Shown here: one piece after another, positions 21,162 through 24,377 of the stretch
How the letters are laid out: every line of letters starts with the position of its first letter
Position numbering within the stretch: position 1 is the stretch's first letter
NCBI GenBank assembly: GCA_031255655.1
Contig: JAIRSB010000153.1
Span: forward strand, 1-24,377
DNA: 24,377 nt
Direction: 5' to 3'
Origin: Spirochaetaceae bacterium
GTDB lineage: Bacteria; Spirochaetota; Spirochaetia; Treponematales; Breznakiellaceae
Notes under the pieces: model-generated
The model's input: the letters and a program-made list of their open reading frames with translations, nothing else
What the model was told of the DNA's origin: nothing
Databases searched by the model: none
Translations under genes and position numbers: made by a program

Positions 21162-23225
21162 CTAGCGTAATGTTCGAAGAATGGCTCGCAGCTCAGGATC
21201 GGCGGCTGCCGCGGATGCGCCGCCAGTGGCGCCGCCGGACTGCCCCGCGTCCTCTTTTGCTACAACCTCGTCCCCAACGGCGACGAGGTCAAAAAATCCA
21301 GCGCGGCTTATCGTGCCGGATGTAAGCTCCTCTCCCAACTGATTTGGGGTAAAAGAGCCTGTAATATCGCCTTCCGCGTACTGAAGGCCAATGCCTTCAC
21401 TACGCACGTCAACACGGCCTTTCCTGACAATCTGATAGACAACATCGTCGCGGCAGCCGTCCATGCGACCCTTGTCGATGAGCCCTTCACCGGCGGCGCG
21501 GCGCAGCAGCACGGCGCGAAACGGCATAGCTTGCCCCAGCTGCTCAACAATGCCCCGCGCCGCATTCCGCAGCCTGTCTGCTCCGGTGCGGTACACGTTA
21601 AAGCTGCCGGCGCGGGCGCCCGTCCGCGCCACATATAACTCCGCGTTCACAGCAATATCGCGTTCATTCTCCAGCACATTTACCAGCAAAAAATAATCGG
21701 GAACAGACGGCGAGAAAGCGTCCTGCATGTTGTTTCCCTCGCGGGCAGTGCGGAAAGCGGACGCGAAAGACTGTTGGCGCGTCTCAAAATCCGGCGTATT
21801 GATGTTGCTGTCATGAATCAGGATGTCTTTTATGTACTGGGAAGTAATATAGCCCGCGTCAGTATGATAAAACGCCGACTGAGAAGCTGCCGAGAAAATC
21901 GCGATATTCCAATGCGGGCGCAGCTCCGCCGGCTCTACATTCCAGCGTTTAGCAAGACTGCCGCTCATAAGAGCCGTGTATGTTTCTATCTTGTCTTCTA
22001 TTGATTGATTATCCATGCCCGCGTCCCGCAGAAAAATCAATTCTTCAAGATAAAGTTCCGGGTAACCAAGAAGCCTGAGCGTTTCGGCGTAATCCAGCCG
22101 CTCTTTGGCGTAAGGATTGATCCGCAGACCGCGCCTATACTCGAAAAGCGCTTCCGCGCTCAGATTGCGGAGACGATAAGCGCGGGCGCGTTCAAAATGG
22201 TAATTCGCCCAGCGTTCCCGCAGCGGGTCCTCAAGACGAGTTGACTCGATTACAATATTTTCCAGCGCGGTGCGAATGAATTCGTCCTCGCTGTCAAAAC
22301 CAAGCGCCTTTTCAAGTATCGTAACAGCTTCGCTCTCCCGTCCCATGCCGCTGTAGGCCATGCCTTTGAGCAGCCATGCGCTGGTGTCGTCGTGCCTAGC
22401 AGCGATAACGCGGTCGGCAAGAGCGGCGGCTTCCTCGTATTCGCCGTTTCTGTACAACAGTGAAGCGAGCAGCGAAACCGCCGGAATAAAATCAGGACGC
22501 AGCCTCAAAGCCCTCTGTACGTCCTGTATCGCCGCGTTTACACGCCCGGCACGAGAGGCGAGATACGCCGCGTAGTAGTAAACACGGTAATCATCAGGAT
22601 ATTTTACTTCGGCGCGTTCAATGTATTCGCGGGCAGCCTCCGTATCGCCAAGCGAGCCCAAAACCAGAGCCAGTGATATTAGAATACGACGGTCGTCGGG
22701 ATAACGGCGCACAGCCTCGCGGAAAAGCCTTACCGCGTCACCCGGCTTTCCCCTCGCGACCTCCAACTCCGCGGCAGTAAACAGCGCGTTCCGGTTGTAC
22801 GGCTCACGGGACTGCACATATTTTATGATTTCCGCCGCCTCGTCCAAACGCCCGTTGGCAATCAGAATAAAAGCCTCTAAATTCGCCGTTTCCATATTAA
22901 GACGGGCAAGAGAGCGCGCCTTTCGCACCCAAACAAGCGCCTGATCGTACTCACCCAGAGAGTAGTAGCACTCGGCTAAAGACGCCGCGCCCTCCGCGTG
23001 AGCGGGATTTTGCCTCAAACATTCCAATAAATCCTCAATCGCGGCATACCAGTCCTCGCGGAACATCGCGTCCCGGCCTTCATTATAGAAATACACCGCG
23101 TCCCGCGGACTTTGACCCTGACACGGCAGCGCGTTAAAAAAACATAGCACGGCGGAAATAAAGAGGATAACAAGGCACGGCTCGTTTATGCGATTAGACT
23201 GTCTAAAAACATTGTTCTTTTTCAT
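21162..23225 (-). CDS. Large exported TPR-repeat protein
   Basis: A 687-residue protein. An N-terminal signal segment (EPCLVILFISAVLCFFNALP) is followed by at least eight TPR units between about residues 40 and 400 (YFYNEGRDAMFREDWYAAIE, ASLAECYYSLGEYDQALVWV, VYYYAAYLASRAGRVNAAIQ). The C-terminal part is different: HWNIAIFSAASQSAFYHTDA, a segment with NVLENERDIAVNAELYVART resembling LpoB/CsgG-like folds, then a beta-rich stretch (KGRMDGCRDDVVYQIVRKGR) and an Ala/Gly-rich linker near the end. No catalytic motif is visible. It is probably a periplasmic scaffold. No ribosome binding site is recognisable before ATG 23225. The nrdR promoter starts within 10 bases of its stop. Confidence 0.85.
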   Translation of the reverse strand: MKKNNVFRQSNRINEPCLVILFISAVLCFFNALPCQGQSPRDAVYFYNEGRDAMFREDWYAAIEDLLECLRQNPAHAEGAASLAECYYSLGEYDQALVWVRKARSLARLNMETANLEAFILIANGRLDEAAEIIKYVQSREPYNRNALFTAAELEVARGKPGDAVRLFREAVRRYPDDRRILISLALVLGSLGDTEAAREYIERAEVKYPDDYRVYYYAAYLASRAGRVNAAIQDVQRALRLRPDFIPAVSLLASLLYRNGEYEEAAALADRVIAARHDDTSAWLLKGMAYSGMGRESEAVTILEKALGFDSEDEFIRTALENIVIESTRLEDPLRERWANYHFERARAYRLRNLSAEALFEYRRGLRINPYAKERLDYAETLRLLGYPELYLEELIFLRDAGMDNQSIEDKIETYTALMSGSLAKRWNVEPAELRPHWNIAIFSAASQSAFYHTDAGYITSQYIKDILIHDSNINTPDFETRQQSFASAFRTAREGNNMQDAFSPSVPDYFLLVNVLENERDIAVNAELYVARTGARAGSFNVYRTGADRLRNAARGIVEQLGQAMPFRAVLLRRAAGEGLIDKGRMDGCRDDVVYQIVRKGRVDVRSEGIGLQYAEGDITGSFTPNQLGEELTSGTISRAGFFDLVAVGDEVVAKEDAGQSGGATGGASAAAADPELRAILRTLR

Positions 23226-23239
23226 TTATAATTGAGGCT

Positions 23240-23399
23240 GTTACAAAATTTCAGCTTTTGGAACAGCGGCATTGTTTTATAAGCGTAGTTCTTGTAAAAG
23301 ATAGCATAAAGGTTGATACTGATAAAGCGGGGAAAACAGCGGCGCTGGCAGTGAGAGCGGCTAACCGCCCCCTTTTCCATGAGCGAAAGATTTTGTAAC
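23240..23399. repeat. Inverted repeats enclosing a 160-bp intergenic block
   Basis: GTTACAAAAT (23240-23249) and ATTTTGTAAC (23390-23399) are perfect inverted arms. Inside lies a GCGG-CTAA-CCGC hairpin (23357-23368 region) and no open reading frame of note. It could be a small non-autonomous element or a structured leader of the TPR gene. I see no protein gene in 23226-23592. Confidence 0.45.
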
Positions 23400-23402
23400 T
23401 TC

Positions 23403-23493
23403 TATAATGCGCGGCTTGTTACAGTATTAGCAGTAAGAAAACCGCACAATTCTGACCGTTGCCATCCTCCTCCTTATGGCAACGGTTTTTTTT
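23403..23493 (+). ncRNA. Candidate small RNA with an anti-Shine-Dalgarno terminator loop
   Basis: A perfect -10 TATAAT (23403-23408) with only a weak -35 precedes about 80 bases ending in a strong intrinsic terminator (23455-23493). No rightward protein gene feeds this terminator: the nearest upstream and downstream genes both run leftward. The terminator loop is CCTCCTCCTT, complementary to ribosome binding sites. The RNA would start near 23415. This is inferred from the promoter, the terminator and the lack of a reading frame; no known RNA family was recognised. Confidence 0.45.
23455..23493 (+). terminator. Strong intrinsic terminator, rightward
   Basis: ACCGTTGCCAT (23455-23465) pairs perfectly with ATGGCAACGGT (23476-23486) around a 10-base loop, followed by a run of eight T (23486-23493). 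The T run is on the plus strand only, so it does not serve deoD, which runs the other way. Confidence 0.85.
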
Positions 23494-23526
23494 ATTTGCC
23501 TACATCATAAGCGCGTCGGCAGCTCT

Positions 23527-23558
23527 CGTCATTGCAAGGAGCGAAATGACGAAGCAAT
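23527..23558. repeat. REP-like palindromic repeat (CGTCATTGC..GCAATCC type)
   Basis: CGTCATT (23527-23533) pairs with AATGACG (23545-23551), and ATTGC (23531-23535) with GCAAT (23554-23558), giving two competing stems. The plus-strand translation RHCKERNDEAIQ is a familiar false peptide produced by this repeat class in many genomes. It lies just behind the deoD stop. Confidence 0.65.
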
Positions 23559-23592
23559 CCAGCAAAGCGGCTGCCGCCGTCATAGTGCGGCT

Positions 23593-24297
23593 CTAAGAAA
23601 CCGCCGTCTCCAGCGCGATTTCTATCATCTGTGTAAAACTTTTTTCCCTTTCTTCCGGCGTTGTTATTTCATGAGTGATTAGACTGTCCGAGATAGTCAA
23701 AATGGTCAAAACTTCGCGCTTGTACTGCGCGCCGAGCGTGTACAATTCGGCACATTCCATTTCCACCGCGAGGCAGCCGAATTTTGCCCAAAGTTTCCAC
23801 TCGTCGGGGTCCAGAGTGTAAAACATATCGGAAGAGATTACAGGGCCTGTAAAAGGCGCGCGGCCCTTGGCAACAGATACATCGTAAGCGCGTTTCAGCA
23901 GATTGAATGACGCGGTTGGGGCGTAATCCCGCCCGCCGAAGCGGACGCTGTTTGCTCCCGAATCGGTACTTGCCGACATAGCCAATACAATGTCGCGCAC
24001 CTTAACATCAGGCTGTATCGCTCCGGCAGTGCCGGCCCGAATTGCCCGCTGTACCCCGAATTCGCGAAACAATTCGTTCACGTATATCGAAATCGAAGGT
24101 ATGCCCATGCCCGTACCCTGCACGGATAAACGCGCCCCCTTATACACTCCGGTGTAACCCAGCATATTCCGCACCGAGTTGTATTGAACACTGCCGGATA
24201 AAAAATTTTCCGCGATAAACTTCGCCCGCAGCGGGTCTCCGGTTAATAATACGGTATCCGCTACATCGCCTTTTTTCGCCGCAATATGAATAGACAT
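23593..24297 (-). CDS. deoD: Purine-nucleoside phosphorylase, DeoD type
   Basis: DeoD cleaves purine (deoxy)nucleosides with phosphate to the free base and (deoxy)ribose 1-phosphate, in nucleoside salvage. The start MSIHIAAKKGDVADTVLLTG is diagnostic; GDPLRAKFIAENFL, the phosphate-contact GTGMGIPSISIY, AIRAGTAGAIQ, the nucleoside-binding LAVEMECAELYTL and the catalytic Asp in TISDSLITHE follow. From ATG 24297 it has 234 residues, the normal length. A longer start at 24312 adds MYNHV, but its codons overlap a TATAAT box. The hexamer form typical of the family is expected. No neighbour on the same strand forms an operon. Confidence 0.97.
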   Translation of the reverse strand: MSIHIAAKKGDVADTVLLTGDPLRAKFIAENFLSGSVQYNSVRNMLGYTGVYKGARLSVQGTGMGIPSISIYVNELFREFGVQRAIRAGTAGAIQPDVKVRDIVLAMSASTDSGANSVRFGGRDYAPTASFNLLKRAYDVSVAKGRAPFTGPVISSDMFYTLDPDEWKLWAKFGCLAVEMECAELYTLGAQYKREVLTILTISDSLITHEITTPEEREKSFTQMIEIALETAVS

Positions 24298-24302
24298 AAC
24301 GT

Positions 24303-24308
24303 GATTAT
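24303..24308 (-). promoter_or_regulatory. -10 box of deoD, implying a leaderless message
   Basis: TATAAT on the minus strand ends 5 bases before the deoD ATG at 24297, so transcription should begin at or beside the start codon. The -35 region at 17 bp (TTACTT) is poor. No Shine-Dalgarno sequence precedes the ATG, which agrees with a leaderless message. Confidence 0.45.
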
Positions 24309-24377
24309 ACATTGAAAACTATAGGGAAGTAAGGGGACGCGCCCGGCAGCAGCAATACTCATTTTAGAAATATTTTA

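Noticed and set aside
23226..23454. Possible tmRNA, signal-recognition RNA, RNase P RNA or 6S RNA before the strong terminator
   Set aside because: I looked for the conserved cores of these RNAs and found none, so I call only a short unknown RNA near the terminator.
23476..23682. A 68-residue rightward open frame containing RHCKERNDEAIQ
   Set aside because: This peptide comes from a palindromic REP-like repeat and runs antisense into deoD; it is a known type of false gene.

Overview
The window looks like chromosome of a host-associated spirochaete, most likely a Treponema-type organism. This is an inference. It rests on the many TPR exported proteins and lipoproteins with spirochaete-like relaxed lipoboxes, an N-terminal half of an LpoB/CsgG-like exported protein of a type I associate with gut treponemes, long poly-C/poly-G tracts at gene starts, and anaerobic metabolism (class III ribonucleotide reductase). 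Base composition is moderate to GC-rich. AT-rich islands lie in the hsdS recognition domains and in the methyltransferase around 13.1-13.8 kb.

Layout. 1-704 (-): 5' part of an exported LpoB/CsgG-like protein that runs off the left edge. 916-1995 (+): orphan type I restriction specificity subunit (hsdS). 2124-3260 (+): dxr of the non-mevalonate isoprenoid pathway. 3285-5585 (-): TPR lipoprotein preceded by a multi-pass membrane protein. 5611-6693 (+): divergent exported TPR-like protein. 6937-7911 (+): galE. 8115-9113 (+): class II fructose-bisphosphate aldolase with a clear promoter. 9169-11147 (+): small zinc-binding protein, HD-domain protein and exported TPR protein. 11157-12813 (-): two zinc-ribbon proteins and a lipoprotein. 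12968-13785 (+): AT-rich SAM methyltransferase interrupted by a poly-C frameshift. 14100-17045 (+): FecB/BtuF-like binding protein, FecCD permease and ATPase, a metal-chelate importer with a consensus promoter. 17206-17628 (-): small lipoprotein with a C13 tract at its start. 17757-17837: hairpins resembling an IS200/IS605 right end. 17855-21076 (-): nrdR, nrdD and a glycyl-radical/thioredoxin gene. 21162-23225 (-): TPR protein. 23226-23592: non-coding region with a candidate small RNA. 23593-24297 (-): deoD.

The most unusual system is the anaerobic ribonucleotide reductase locus. NrdD (18535-20610) stops just after its zinc site and lacks the C-terminal glycyl-radical segment. That segment (motif SRIVGYYRSVRNWNKGK) starts the next gene (17855-18421), which has its own strong ribosome binding site and continues into a thioredoxin-like domain with a CPAC motif. 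The radical carrier and the probable reductant are therefore one small separate protein, comparable in concept to GrcA/YfiD for pyruvate formate-lyase.

A second theme is homopolymer switching. Within 4.6 kb there are C9, C14 and C13 tracts, each at or just before a gene start (methyltransferase, metal-chelate permease, lipoprotein). Two of them sit where a length change would change the reading frame. The third candidate novelty is a small RNA whose terminator loop is CCTCCTCCTT, a mimic of the anti-Shine-Dalgarno tail of 16S rRNA. No tRNA, rRNA, CRISPR array or intact transposase was seen.
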